DNA of 64,000 nucleotides from Streptomyces sp. CC0208 (GTDB taxonomy: Bacteria > Actinomycetota > Actinomycetes > Streptomycetales > Streptomycetaceae): positions 5,208,001-5,272,000 of the forward strand of contig NZ_CP031969.1 in the NCBI RefSeq assembly GCF_003443735.1, in the 5' to 3' direction. Made by a program: the position numbers and the translations under genes. This document shows, in pieces, positions 1 through 8,456 of this stretch. Positions within the stretch are counted from its first letter, which is position 1. Each line of letters starts with the position of its first letter. The notes below the pieces were generated by a model that did not search any database, was not told where the DNA came from, and was given only the letters and a program-made list of their open reading frames with translations.

Positions 1-522
1 GGACTGCGGGCCATCCCGTGGGTGTTCGGCTGGACCCAGTCCCGGCAGATCGTGCCCGGCTGGTTCGGCGTCGGCTCCGGCCTGAAGGCCCTGCGCGAGG
101 CGGGCCTGGACACCGTGCTCGACGAGATGCACGAGCAGTGGCACTTCTTCCGGAACTTCATCTCCAACGTCGAGATGACGCTGGCGAAGACCGACCTGCG
201 CATCGCCCGCCACTACGTCGAGACGCTCGTCCCGGCCGAGCTCCAGCACGTCTTCGCCGACATCGAGGCCGAGCACGAGCTCACCGTCCGCGAGGTCCTC
301 AGGGTCACGGGCGAGGACGAACTCCTCGACGCCACCCCGGTCCTCAAGCAGACCTTCGCCATCCGCGACGCCTACCTGGACCCGATCTCCTACCTCCAGG
401 TGACGCTGCTCAAGCGCCAGCGCGACGCGGCCGCCGCCGGCGAGGAGCCCGACCCGCTGCTCGCCCGCGCCCTGCTCCTCACGGTCAACGGCGTGGCCGC
501 GGGCCTGCGCAACACCGGCTGA
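1..522 (+). CDS. ppc: Phosphoenolpyruvate carboxylase, C-terminal part
   Basis: The gene enters from the left edge, so only about the last 173 codons are present. The reading frame is open from base 1. PEP carboxylase makes oxaloacetate from PEP and bicarbonate, replenishing the TCA cycle in the cytosol. The segment has the family's conserved C-terminal features: the AIPWVFGWTQ and PGWFGVGSG blocks near the fragment start, a LRIARHYVE-like helix, the LLKRQR motif and the terminal VNGVAAGLRNTG. The RNTG ending is the allosteric and catalytic C-terminus typical of the family. A strong bidirectional terminator follows, shared with a convergent gene. Family assignment is firm; the N-terminal half is outside the window. 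Confidence 0.97.
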   Translation, partial: GLRAIPWVFGWTQSRQIVPGWFGVGSGLKALREAGLDTVLDEMHEQWHFFRNFISNVEMTLAKTDLRIARHYVETLVPAELQHVFADIEAEHELTVREVLRVTGEDELLDATPVLKQTFAIRDAYLDPISYLQVTLLKRQRDAAAAGEEPDPLLARALLLTVNGVAAGLRNTG

Positions 523-535
523 CCTCCGGATAGAA

Positions 536-573
536 AAAAGCGGTGCCCCCGGAAACTCGGGGGCACCGCTTTT
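536..573. terminator. Bidirectional intrinsic terminator between ppc and the LAETG gene
   Basis: A 16-bp perfect stem (arms 536-551 and 558-573) with a GAAACT loop is flanked by A4 on the left and T4 on the right. It can therefore terminate transcription from both sides, and it lies between two convergent genes. Confidence 0.9.
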
Positions 574-583
574 CGCTGCTACG

Positions 584-1273
584 TCAGGCCCGGCGCCGCC
601 TGACGACGAGGTAACCGCCGGCCGCCACCAGCGCGGCCGCGGCCCCCGAGAGCAGGCCGACAGGAGCGCCGTTGCCGGTCTCCGCGAGGTCACCGGTGGA
701 ACCCTGCGCGGAAGCGGAGGAGGACACCGACGGGGAGGCCCCGGGCTCGGTGGACGCGCCGGCGGACTCACTGGGCCCGGCGCTCGGGGAGGCGGACTCG
801 TCCGAGCCGGGAGTGCCGGAGGGCGACGCCGTCGGCGTGGCCGTCGTACCGCCGCCGCCTTCCTCGTCCTCGCAGTCCGTCCAGAACACCTTGTGCTTGG
901 CGGCGCCCTTCTCTCCGTCGAAGTTCCAGAACAGCTTGTAGTGACCGTCGGGCAGCGACAGGTCCTCCGTACGGCCGTGGCCGTCGGAGTCCAGCGTGAT
1001 CTCGCCGGACTTCACGGTCTCGCCCTTGACGTCGGCCGTCGGGGCCCAGGCCTCGATGTGCCAGTCGACCTCCTGGACGGCGTCGAAGCCGAAGGCGTCG
1101 AGATAGAAGGTGCAGACGTGCGGCTCGTTCTTGCGGAGCTCTTCGCCGGTGGTGGCGTCGTGGATCTTCACGGTGCCGTTGTCACCCGGAGGGGTGGCGT
1201 GGGCGACCGGGGCGACCAGGAAGGCCGCCGAGGCGACGGCGGACAGGACGCCGAAGCGGGTGCGGGTACGCAT
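584..1273 (-). CDS. Secreted LAETG cell-wall-anchored protein (sortase substrate)
   Basis: A 229-residue protein with a Sec signal peptide (Arg-rich MRTRTR start, hydrophobic core, AHA cleavage site near residue 27). It then has a roughly 120-residue extracellular domain with few cysteines and a Ser/Thr/Pro/Gly-rich wall-spanning linker. The sorting signal is LAETG at 196-200, then a hydrophobic helix and an RRRR tail. LAxTG motifs are recognised by Streptomyces class E sortases, so the protein should be linked to peptidoglycan. The start at 1273 was chosen because the signal peptide begins there; an in-frame ATG 15 bases upstream is possible and no strong ribosome site separates them. The function of the exposed domain is not recognised. 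Confidence 0.85.
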   Translation of the reverse strand: MRTRTRFGVLSAVASAAFLVAPVAHATPPGDNGTVKIHDATTGEELRKNEPHVCTFYLDAFGFDAVQEVDWHIEAWAPTADVKGETVKSGEITLDSDGHGRTEDLSLPDGHYKLFWNFDGEKGAAKHKVFWTDCEDEEGGGGTTATPTASPSGTPGSDESASPSAGPSESAGASTEPGASPSVSSSASAQGSTGDLAETGNGAPVGLLSGAAAALVAAGGYLVVRRRRA

Positions 1274-1411
1274 GGGGCAGTAGTCCATCTTCGAGAGTGA
1301 AACGGGAAGATGTGGAGGGTGTGGCTCAGCATCCAGGTGTGACTGACCTCCGGTCAATCACGAACAGAGAACACTCAGGTTCTCCACAGAAGCAGTGAAC
1401 GGCGAAAGTCG

Positions 1412-1915
1412 TCAGATGGTCACGAAAGCCGCCGTGAGCAGTGCGATTCCCGACCCCGCCAGCACCCACGCGAACCGGGTCCTGCGCAGTCCGCCCGCCA
1501 CGACCACCGACGCCAGCAGCAGCGCCCCGCCCATCGGCACCCACGCGTACAGCACCCCGGCCCGCCCCGACAGCACGACCTCGGCGCTGCCGGGCTTCAC
1601 CACGACCGGGTAGGTCCGGCCCTTGCGCACCGCCACCGTCTTCTCGATGACGACCCGGTCCCGCGCCACGGACCCGTGCGACAACGGCGTGTACGGGCCG
1701 CTGCACACCTCCCGCGCGCACCGGGCCACCTCGATCGTGCCGTGCTCCCGCCCCTTGGTCAGCATCACGTACTGCGCGCTGCCCCAGGACGCCCACACCC
1801 CCGCGACCAGGATCAGCAGCGCGACCACACCCATCGACGCGAGCCGTCCGAACCGCAGCGCGGCGAGCGAGGCCCGGCGGGAGGTGAGGGTCGTGGCAGG
1901 CATGGCCGGGATCAT
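1412..1915 (-). CDS. Hypothetical membrane protein
   Basis: A 167-residue protein of unknown function. One predicted membrane helix lies at about residues 27-46 (LASMGVVALLILVAGVWAS). A central extracytoplasmic region of about 75 residues contains two cysteines in a CAREVC arrangement, which could form a disulfide. Two further hydrophobic stretches lie near residues 122-140 and 149-167. A second in-frame ATG four codons in (1903) could be the true start. It is read leftward with pth but separated from it in function. Codon use is typical of the surroundings. I do not recognise a named family. Confidence 0.7.
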   Translation of the reverse strand: MIPAMPATTLTSRRASLAALRFGRLASMGVVALLILVAGVWASWGSAQYVMLTKGREHGTIEVARCAREVCSGPYTPLSHGSVARDRVVIEKTVAVRKGRTYPVVVKPGSAEVVLSGRAGVLYAWVPMGGALLLASVVVAGGLRRTRFAWVLAGSGIALLTAAFVTI

Positions 1916-1967
1916 TGGCCATGGCCCTGCGCGGGGTCAACTCGGGTCCGGCGGACCGGCGGACAAG

Positions 1968-2564
1968 TCAGGAGTTGTACGTGCTTTGCGCCCGCTCCAG
2001 ACCCTCGATCACCAGCGCCTCCACCGCGTCGGCCGCACGGTCCACGAAGTAGTCGAGCTCCTTGCGCTCGCTCGACGAGAAGTCCTTCAGCACGAAGTCC
2101 GCGACCTGCATACGGCCCGGCGGGCGCCCGATCCCGAACCGCACCCGGTGGTACTCCGCCCCGAACGCCTTCGTCATCGACTTCAGCCCGTTGTGACCGT
2201 TGTCCCCGCCGCCCAGCTTCAGCCGCAGGACGCCGTAGTCGATGTCCAGCTCGTCATGGATCGCCACGATGTTGGCGACCGGCACCTTGTAGAAGTCCTT
2301 GAGGGCGTTCACCGGACCGCCCGACAGGTTCATGAACGACATCGGCTTCGCCAGGACCACCCGCCGGTTCGCCGGCCCCGGCGGCCCGATCCGCCCCTCC
2401 ACGACCTGCGCCTGTGCCTTCCCGGCCCGCTTGAACCGGCCCCCGACCCGCTCGGCCAGCAGATCGGCCACCATGAAACCCACGTTGTGCCGATTGCCCG
2501 CGTACTCGGGCCCCGGGTTCCCGAGGCCGACGATCAGCCAGGGGGCGTTGGCGGGGGTACTCAC
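1968..2564 (-). CDS. pth: Peptidyl-tRNA hydrolase
   Basis: This enzyme releases peptides from peptidyl-tRNA lost from ribosomes and recycles tRNA. Family hallmarks are visible: the N-terminal IVGLGNPGPEYAGNRHNVGF block with the catalytic His in RHNVGF, the KPMSFMNLSG segment, HDELDIDYG, and GGDNGHNGLKS with RVRFGIGRP. The length of about 198 residues is normal. I chose the GTG at 2564 because the AGGAGAG ribosome site sits 6-8 bases before it; the ATG at 2570 would have the site almost touching. It is downstream of rplY, as in other actinobacteria, and separated from it by a hairpin at 2590-2622. Confidence 0.95.
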   Translation of the reverse strand: MSTPANAPWLIVGLGNPGPEYAGNRHNVGFMVADLLAERVGGRFKRAGKAQAQVVEGRIGPPGPANRRVVLAKPMSFMNLSGGPVNALKDFYKVPVANIVAIHDELDIDYGVLRLKLGGGDNGHNGLKSMTKAFGAEYHRVRFGIGRPPGRMQVADFVLKDFSSSERKELDYFVDRAADAVEALVIEGLERAQSTYNS

Positions 2565-2589
2565 GTCCATCTCTCCTCTGCACATGCCG

Positions 2590-2622
2590 CAGCCGCCGCC
2601 CCCGAACAGGGGGCGGCGGCTG
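2590..2622 (-). terminator. Strong hairpin after rplY
   Basis: Perfect 14-bp GC-only stem (arms 2590-2603 and 2609-2622) with a five-base loop between rplY and pth. There is no T-run, which is common for Streptomyces terminators. It may attenuate rplY transcription before pth. Confidence 0.6.
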
Positions 2623-2798
2623 GAGCGTATATCGCTGCCGCGGTGCCGGGCGCCGGGGAGGCGGCGGCACGACGGCCAGGGCCGCTTCGGCACATGGCCG
2701 ACTGCGAGAATCCGTGCCTACAGGCCGGGTCGAGCGGGGGCTGGTGCGGGTCCCGCCGACGTCGGCATGATCCGCCGGACAGGCCCGAGGGCCGTCGC

Positions 2799-3392
2799 TC
2801 AGGCCTCGGCGGACTCGTCGCCCTCGGCGGTCTCGCCCTCGGACTCCTCGGCCTGAGCGGCCAGGACCTGGAGGACGACCGTGTCCTCGTCGACCGCCAG
2901 CTTGGTGCCCTTGGGCAGCGGGATGTCCTTGGCGAGGATGGAGTCGCCGGCCGACAGACCCTCGATGGAGACGGTGACGGACTCGGGGATGTGGGTGGCC
3001 TCGGCCTCGACCGGAAGCGCGTTCAGGACGTGCTCCAGCAGGAAGGCGCCCGGAGCCAGGTCACCCTCGGTCTGGACGAAGATCTCGACGTTGACCTGCT
3101 CGCCGCGCTTGACCAGCTGGAGGTCGACGTGCTCCAGGTAGCCCTTGATCGGGTCACGCTGCACGGACTTCGGGATGGCCAGCTCGTTGGTCTTGCCGTC
3201 GATGTCCAGGGAGATCAGGACGTTCGACGTACGCAGCGCGAGCAGCAGCTCGTGACCCGGCAGGGTCAGGTGGATCGGGTCGGAACCGTGACCGTACAGA
3301 ACACCGGGGACCTTGTTGTCACGGCGGATACGGCGGGCGGCGCCCTTGCCGAACTCGGAACGGGTCTCGGCGGCGATCTTGACCTCGGACAT
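2799..3392 (-). CDS. rplY: 50S ribosomal protein L25 / general stress protein Ctc
   Basis: A 197-residue long-form L25 (Ctc/TL5 type) that binds 5S rRNA in the large subunit. The N-terminal L25 domain covers about residues 1-95 (EVKIAAETRSEFGKGAARR, then VPGVLYGHG). The C-terminal Ctc beta domain runs to about residue 180 and ends in an acidic Glu/Ala tail. The ATG at 3392 is preceded by GAGGAG at good spacing. The gene lies between prs and pth, the usual actinobacterial arrangement, and is probably cotranscribed in part with prs. The acidic tail is typical of the actinobacterial form. Confidence 0.96.
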   Translation of the reverse strand: MSEVKIAAETRSEFGKGAARRIRRDNKVPGVLYGHGSDPIHLTLPGHELLLALRTSNVLISLDIDGKTNELAIPKSVQRDPIKGYLEHVDLQLVKRGEQVNVEIFVQTEGDLAPGAFLLEHVLNALPVEAEATHIPESVTVSIEGLSAGDSILAKDIPLPKGTKLAVDEDTVVLQVLAAQAEESEGETAEGDESAEA

Positions 3393-3496
3393 GCGGATCA
3401 CTCCTCGTAGAACTAAAGCGGACGTGGTCACCCGGCCACGAACGGCCTGCTACGAAGAGCGCGTCGATAACGGACCGCCGACACCTGCGCGAACAG

Positions 3497-3552
3497 GTAC
3501 GGCCTCCCTCGCCGAGCAACTGGAGCAGTCTACTCGGAGAAGGAGGCCGTAC
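3497..3552 (-). terminator. Long imperfect hairpin between prs and rplY
   Basis: Arms GTACGGCCTCC (3497-3507) and GGAGGCCGTAC (3542-3552) pair perfectly. A second inner helix (CTCGG/CCGAG) extends the stem. There is no U-tract. It lies just after prs in the direction of transcription, so it is a terminator or processing-site candidate. Confidence 0.55.
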
Positions 3553-3576
3553 CCAAAAGGATCTTCTGCAGAACCC

Positions 3577-4557
3577 TTACTGCTCGTCGAAGAGGCTGGT
3601 CACCGAACCGTCCTCGAACACCTCGCGCACCGCGCTCGCGATCGTCGGCGCGATCGACAGGACCGTCAGCTTGTCCAGGTCCCGGCCCAGCTCGCCCGGC
3701 GTCGGCAGGGTGTTGGTGAACACGAACTCGCCCACCCGGGAGTTCTTCAGCCGGTCCGCGGCCGGACCGGACAGCACACCGTGGGTGGCCGTCACGATGA
3801 CGTCCTCCGCGCCGTGCGCGAACAGCGCGTCCGCGGCCGCGCAGATGGTGCCACCCGTGTCGATCATGTCGTCGACCAGGACACACACCCGGCCCTTGAC
3901 CTCACCCACGACCTCGTGGACGGTCACCTGGTTCGCCACGTCCTTGTCACGCCGCTTGTGCACGATCGCCAGCGGCGCGCCCAGCCGGTCGCACCAGCGG
4001 TCCGCGACCCGCACCCGGCCCGCGTCCGGGGACACGACCGTCAGCTTGTTCCGGTCGACCTTGCGGCCCACGTAGTCCGCGAGCAGCGGAAGCGCGAAGA
4101 GGTGGTCCACGGGCCCGTCGAAGAAGCCCTGGATCTGGTCGGTGTGCAGATCGACGGTCAGCAGCCGGTCGGCACCGGCGGTCTTCATCAGATCCGCGAT
4201 CAGCCGCGCCGAGATCGGTTCACGGCCGCGGTGCTTCTTGTCCTGCCGCGCGTAACCGTAGAACGGCACGATGACCGTGATGGAGCGGGCCGACGCACGC
4301 TTCAGCGCGTCGATCATGATCAGCTGCTCCATGATCCACTGGTTGATCGGAGCCGTGTGGCTCTGGATCACGAAGCAGTCGGCGCCACGGGCCGACTCCT
4401 GGTAGCGGACGTAGATCTCGCCGTTCGCGAAGTCGAAGGCCTTGGTCGGGACAACCCCGACACCCAGCTGCTGGGCGACCTCCTCGGCAAGCTCGGGGTG
4501 GGCGCGGCCGGAGAAGAACATCATCTTCTTCTCGCCGGTCGTCTTGATCCCGGTCAC
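3577..4557 (-). CDS. prs: Ribose-phosphate pyrophosphokinase (PRPP synthase)
   Basis: A 326-residue cytosolic enzyme that transfers pyrophosphate from ATP to ribose-5-phosphate, giving PRPP for nucleotide, His and Trp synthesis. Hallmarks are FSGRAHPELAEEVA, the ATP-loop segment FYGYARQDKKHRGREPISA, the metal-binding VDLHTDQIQGFF, and the PRPP-binding VLVDDMIDTGGT. The start is a GTG at 4557 with GAGGAG eight bases upstream. It is downstream of glmU with about 130 bases between them, a pairing conserved in Gram-positives that links UDP-GlcNAc and PRPP synthesis. Confidence 0.97.
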   Translation of the reverse strand: MTGIKTTGEKKMMFFSGRAHPELAEEVAQQLGVGVVPTKAFDFANGEIYVRYQESARGADCFVIQSHTAPINQWIMEQLIMIDALKRASARSITVIVPFYGYARQDKKHRGREPISARLIADLMKTAGADRLLTVDLHTDQIQGFFDGPVDHLFALPLLADYVGRKVDRNKLTVVSPDAGRVRVADRWCDRLGAPLAIVHKRRDKDVANQVTVHEVVGEVKGRVCVLVDDMIDTGGTICAAADALFAHGAEDVIVTATHGVLSGPAADRLKNSRVGEFVFTNTLPTPGELGRDLDKLTVLSIAPTIASAVREVFEDGSVTSLFDEQ

Positions 4558-4690
4558 AGCACTGTCTCCTCAGAGGTGTCTCAGCCTGCTGGCCACAGAC
4601 ACGCCGCTGGGCGCGGCGGGCCGTCTCAGCTGGTGGGGGTGCGGATGTGCACTTATCACGGTACGACGACTTCGGCGCACCTGTTTCCGG

Positions 4691-6139
4691 TCAGTCCTCG
4701 CTCGCGCCCTCCCGGGAAGCCGCCTCGGCAGCCTTCGCCGCCGCGCTCCCCGGACGCTTCCGGGCCACCCAGCCCTCGATATTCCGCTGCTGGCCACGGG
4801 CCACGGCCAGCGAACCGGGCGGTACGTCCTTCGTGATCACCGACCCTGCGGCGGTGTAGGCACCGTCCCCTACCGTGACAGGCGCCACAAACATGTTGTC
4901 CGAACCCGTACGGCAATGCGACCCGACGGTCGTGTGGTGCTTGTCCTGACCGTCGTAGTTCACGAACACGCTCGCGGCGCCGATGTTCGAGTACTCACCG
5001 ATCGTCGCGTCCCCGACGTAGGACAGGTGCGGGACCTTCGTCCCCTCCCCGATGGAGGCGTTCTTCGTCTCGACGTACGTCCCGATCTTGCCCTTCGCGC
5101 CCAGCCGGGTGCCGGGACGGAGATAGGCGTACGGCCCGACGGTCGCGCCGGCACCGATGTGAGCACTGTCGGAGACCGTGTTGTCGACCCGGGCACCGGC
5201 TCCGACGACCGTGTCCTTCAGCCGGCTGTTGGGACCCACCTCGGCGCCCTCGCCGACGTGCGTCGAACCGTGCAGCTGCGTGCCCGGGTGGACGACGGCG
5301 TCCTGGCCGAAGGTGACGGTGACGTCGATCCACGTGGTCGCCGGGTCGATGACGGTGACACCGGAGAGCATCGCGCCGGTCAGCAGCCGGTCGTTGAGAA
5401 TCCGTCGCGCCTCGGAGAGCTGTACCCGGTTGTTGATCCCGGCGATCTCGCGGTGGTCGCCCGCGACGCAGGCGCCGACCCGGTGCCCGGCCGCACGGAG
5501 AATCCCGAGCACGTCGGTGAGGTACTCCTCGCCCTGGGAGTTGTCGGTGCGCACCTTGCCCAGCGCGTCCGCGAGCAACTGCCCGTCGAAGGCGAACACC
5601 CCGGAGTTGATCTCCCGGATCGCCCGCTGCGCCTCGGATGCGTCCTTGTGCTCGACGATCTCGGTCACGGCACCGGAGGTCTCGTCCCGCACGATCCGCC
5701 CGTACCCCGTCGCGTCCGGCACCTCGGCGCTCAGCACGGTGACGGCGTTGCCGTCCGCGGAGTGCGTGGCGGCAAGGGCGTTGAGGGTCTCGCCGGTCAG
5801 CAGCGGGGTGTCCCCGCACACCACGACGACGGTCCCGTCGACGCGGCCGCCCAGCTCCTCCAAGGCCATCCGGACGGCGTGGCCGGTGCCGTTCTGCTGC
5901 GCCTGCACGGCCGTTCGTACGTCGGCGTCGGTGCCGGCGAGGTGCGCGGTGACCTTCTCCCGGGCGTGCCCCACGACCACGACGAGGTTCTCGGGGTCCA
6001 ACTCGCGGGCGGCGGCGAGCACATGCCCCACGAGGCTGCGGCCACAGATCTCGTGCAGGACCTTGGGTGTGGCCGACTTCATACGGGTGCCCTCACCCGC
6101 TGCGAGAACGACGACGGCTGCCGGGCGAATGGCGCTCAC
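4691..6139 (-). CDS. glmU: Bifunctional GlmU: GlcN-1-P acetyltransferase / GlcNAc-1-P uridylyltransferase
   Basis: A 482-residue cytosolic enzyme that makes UDP-GlcNAc for peptidoglycan. The N-terminal pyrophosphorylase domain has VVLAAGEGTRMKS, VVCGDTPLL and the E-I-N-S-G-V-F-A-F block. The C-terminal half is a left-handed beta helix of hexapeptide repeats with the acetyltransferase residues in GTYVETKNA and HLSYVGDATIGE. The tail past about residue 455 is Ala/Lys-rich and probably disordered. The GTG start at 6139 follows GAAGGG; the coding frame runs on upstream, but homology starts at SAIRPAAVVVLAAG. It is downstream of a tRNA-Gln gene in the same orientation. Confidence 0.96.
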   Translation of the reverse strand: MSAIRPAAVVVLAAGEGTRMKSATPKVLHEICGRSLVGHVLAAARELDPENLVVVVGHAREKVTAHLAGTDADVRTAVQAQQNGTGHAVRMALEELGGRVDGTVVVVCGDTPLLTGETLNALAATHSADGNAVTVLSAEVPDATGYGRIVRDETSGAVTEIVEHKDASEAQRAIREINSGVFAFDGQLLADALGKVRTDNSQGEEYLTDVLGILRAAGHRVGACVAGDHREIAGINNRVQLSEARRILNDRLLTGAMLSGVTVIDPATTWIDVTVTFGQDAVVHPGTQLHGSTHVGEGAEVGPNSRLKDTVVGAGARVDNTVSDSAHIGAGATVGPYAYLRPGTRLGAKGKIGTYVETKNASIGEGTKVPHLSYVGDATIGEYSNIGAASVFVNYDGQDKHHTTVGSHCRTGSDNMFVAPVTVGDGAYTAAGSVITKDVPPGSLAVARGQQRNIEGWVARKRPGSAAAKAAEAASREGASED

Positions 6140-6215
6140 GGGATGCCCTTCGGCTGTGGAGGGGGAGGGTGACATCCGCAGGATACCGGGGCGTTTCCCG
6201 GGTGACATGGGAGTG

Positions 6216-6241
6216 GGCCCTGACAGAGCTGTCAGGGCCCG
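6216..6241 (-). terminator. Perfect palindromic hairpin between tRNA-Gln and glmU
   Basis: A 12-bp perfect inverted repeat (GGGCCCTGACAG, AG spacer, complement) lies just downstream of the tRNA 3' end. It most likely ends the tRNA transcript. Confidence 0.7.
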
Positions 6242-6250
6242 AACAGAGTG

Positions 6251-6325
6251 TGGCTCCCCCGCCAGGACTCGAACCCGGACAGATGGCACCAAAAGCCACA
6301 GTGCTGCCAATTACACCACGGGGGA
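6251..6325 (-). tRNA. tRNA-Gln (anticodon UUG), CCA encoded
   Basis: Read leftward from 6325, a seven-base acceptor stem TCCCCCG pairs with CGGGGGA, followed by G and an encoded CCA. The D arm contains AATTGGCAGC. The anticodon loop is CTTTTGG (anticodon TTG), and the T arm has GGTTCGAGTCC. The total is 75 bases with CCA. The identity is clear from the anticodon. Confidence 0.95.
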
Positions 6326-6520
6326 ATGATCCCGACGGAACCGGACATTCAGTCAGGTCGCCGAGTGGCGGCTCCTACTATGCCGTACCAGGCGCCCCTG
6401 ATGCGACGGTACAGATCGGCTCGCCCGCGGACGTCCGCCGTGGTCCCGTGGTCGATCGGTCACTCCATGTGGTGTAGGCCAGTCGTCGAAATGCGCCGGA
6501 AAACCTGCGGGGGCCGAACG

Positions 6521-6526
6521 TAGGCT
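6521..6526 (+). promoter_or_regulatory. Candidate -10 element for a leaderless sensor-kinase transcript
   Basis: TAGGCT lies six bases before the kinase ATG. That is the spacing of Streptomyces leaderless promoters, in which transcription starts at the start codon. A GGAGG is present but only one base from the ATG, too close to be a normal ribosome site. No clear -35 was found. Confidence 0.45.
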
Positions 6527-6532
6527 GGAGGC

Positions 6533-7840
6533 ATGACCACGACGGGGGAAGACACCACCGCGGCACAGAAGGGGCCGTGGTGGTGGGCACGGTGGCGTAG
6601 TGCGGTGCTGGACGCGGGCCTGGCGTCGGCGTCCGCGGTGGAGTGTGCGTTCGAGGGGATCCGGTTCGCGGACGACGCGGGGATCCCGATGGCCGCGGGG
6701 ATCGTGTTCGGGGTGCTGGCGGGATCGGTGCTGGTCGTCCGGCGCAAGTGGCCGATCGCCGTCGTGCTCGTCTCGATCGCCATCACGCCCGCCCAGATGG
6801 GCTACCTCATGGGCATCGTCGGCCTGTACACGCTCGCCGCGTCCGAGCTGCCGCGCCGGATCATCGGCTCGCTGGCGGGGATGTCCCTCGTCGGGATGCT
6901 GATCGTGATGTTCGTGCGGGTGCGCCAGGACATGGCGCACGGCGAACTGGACCTGGGGGACTGGTTCGTACCCTTCGCGTCGATCACGACCGCGATCGGG
7001 ATGACCGCACCGCCCCTGCTGCTCGGTCTGTACGTCGGGGCTCGGCGCCGGCTGATGGAAAGCCTGCGGGAGCGGGCCGACGACCTCGAGCGGGAGCTCC
7101 AGCTGCTCGCCGAGCGCGCCGAGGAGCGGGCGGAGTGGGCGCGAGGCGAGGAGCGGACCCGGATCGCCCGCGAGATGCACGACGTCGTCGCGCACCGGGT
7201 GAGCCTGATGGTGGTGCACGCGGCCGCCCTGCAGGCCGTGGCCCGCAAGGATCCCGAGAAGGCCGTGAAGAACGCGGCCCTGGTGGGGGACATGGGCCGG
7301 CAGGCGCTCACCGAGCTGCGGGAGATGCTCGGGGTGCTGCGCAGCGGGGACGGGTCCGGGCGCCACGAGCGGGCGGCGGTGCCGCTCGTCGCGGTGGGGG
7401 TGGCGGCGGCCGCGGCGGCCTCGCGGGCGGTGGACGAGGCCGACGGGCCCTGCCTGGACGATCTGGAGACGCTGATCGGGCAGTCGGCCGCGGCCGGGAT
7501 GGCCGTGGATCTGTCGGTGGAGGGTGACGTGCGGTCGTACGCCGCGCAGATCGAGCAGACGGCGTTCCGGGTGGTGCAGGAGGCGTTGACGAACGTCCAC
7601 AAGCACGCGGCGGGTGCGAAGACGCACGTACGCCTGGCGCACCGGGTGTCGGAGATCGCGATGCAGGTGGAGAACGAACCGCCGCCGGAGATCTCGTCGC
7701 TCGCGTCGGCCAGGCTGCCGTCGGGGGGCAACGGCCTGGTGGGGATGAAGGAGCGGGTCTCCGCGCTGGGCGGAGTGTTCGTGTCAGGGCCGACGGAGGC
7801 CGGGGGGTTCCGGGTGTCGGCGGTGATTCCGGCGGCGTGA
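6533..7840 (+). CDS. Orphan sensor histidine kinase (HisKA_3 type)
   Basis: A 435-residue membrane kinase. Hydrophobic helices occupy about residues 50-70, 75-104, 111-129 and 148-168. They are followed by a coiled coil (172-208) and the dimerisation/phosphoacceptor box with REMHDVVAHR; the phosphorylated residue should be His216. The ATP-binding HATPase_c domain has the N box EALTNVHKHA (Asn354) and the G box GGNGLVGMKERV. An Ala-rich insertion near 285-305 separates the two catalytic parts. This is the NarL/DesK-like family, whose partner is normally a LuxR-type response regulator. No regulator gene is adjacent, so it is an orphan here. The signal sensed is unknown. Confidence 0.92.
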   Translation: MTTTGEDTTAAQKGPWWWARWRSAVLDAGLASASAVECAFEGIRFADDAGIPMAAGIVFGVLAGSVLVVRRKWPIAVVLVSIAITPAQMGYLMGIVGLYTLAASELPRRIIGSLAGMSLVGMLIVMFVRVRQDMAHGELDLGDWFVPFASITTAIGMTAPPLLLGLYVGARRRLMESLRERADDLERELQLLAERAEERAEWARGEERTRIAREMHDVVAHRVSLMVVHAAALQAVARKDPEKAVKNAALVGDMGRQALTELREMLGVLRSGDGSGRHERAAVPLVAVGVAAAAAASRAVDEADGPCLDDLETLIGQSAAAGMAVDLSVEGDVRSYAAQIEQTAFRVVQEALTNVHKHAAGAKTHVRLAHRVSEIAMQVENEPPPEISSLASARLPSGGNGLVGMKERVSALGGVFVSGPTEAGGFRVSAVIPAA

Positions 7841-7869
7841 CCGTCGTGGGGCCGTCGCCGTCGCTGCGG

Positions 7870-8364
7870 TCAGTCGGCGGTGAGGCGGGTGGGCTCGATG
7901 CCGGAGACGAGACCGGCGAGGGCCTGGTCGATGTCCGGGCCGAGGTACCAGTCGCCGGTGTGGTCGAGGGCGTAGACGCGGCCCTCGGCGTCGATGGCGA
8001 GGAGCGCCTGGGTGTCGGTCTCGGCGCCGACGGGGCAGACCTCGGTGTCGAGGGCGCGGCCGAGGTCGGCGAGGGTGCGGGCCATGTGGAGCCCGTGCAG
8101 CGGGTCGAGGTGGAGGTGGGCGGGCGCGACCTGGCGGCCGGGGCCGGCGGGGGTCAGATGGAGTCCGCCGAACTCCGCCCAGGCCTCGACGGCGGCCGGG
8201 AACACGGCGTGCCGGTGTCCGGCGGGCGAGATGTGCTCGCGCAGGGCGTCGGCCCAGATCTCGGCCTGCTTTATGTCCCAGCGTCCGGGCTGCCAGCCTG
8301 CGGCGCGCAGCACGGCGTCGACGGGGACGGGGAAGCGGGTGGTACCGGTGCGGTCGGGGTGCAT
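7870..8364 (-). CDS. SUKH-3 domain protein (probable immunity protein)
   Basis: A 164-residue protein resembling the SUKH-3 immunity family. Typical segments are FPVPVDAVLRAAGWQPGR, the W-A-D-A-L-R-E helix, FPAAVEAWAEFGGL, CPVGAETDTQALLAIDAEGRVYALDH and DIDQALAGLVSGI. SUKH proteins neutralise nucleic-acid-degrading toxins in the cytosol. It lies 92 bases after the deaminase-like gene in the same direction, which fits a toxin-immunity pair. The ATG at 8364 has GAAGGG close before it. Family assignment rests on recognition by eye; the pairing with the neighbour is inference. Confidence 0.75.
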   Translation of the reverse strand: MHPDRTGTTRFPVPVDAVLRAAGWQPGRWDIKQAEIWADALREHISPAGHRHAVFPAAVEAWAEFGGLHLTPAGPGRQVAPAHLHLDPLHGLHMARTLADLGRALDTEVCPVGAETDTQALLAIDAEGRVYALDHTGDWYLGPDIDQALAGLVSGIEPTRLTAD

Positions 8365-8456
8365 CTGCCCTTCGCGTTCGTCGAGGTCATGGGTGGGCGC
8401 CGGGGGTGAGCGGGGGCGCCTTCGTGCGTGAGTACGGGTCGTGCGCGTGGGGGGTG

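Noticed and set aside
1623..3410. Long plus-strand frame opposite pth and rplY
   Set aside because: It is antisense to two well-established genes and lacks any conserved motif.
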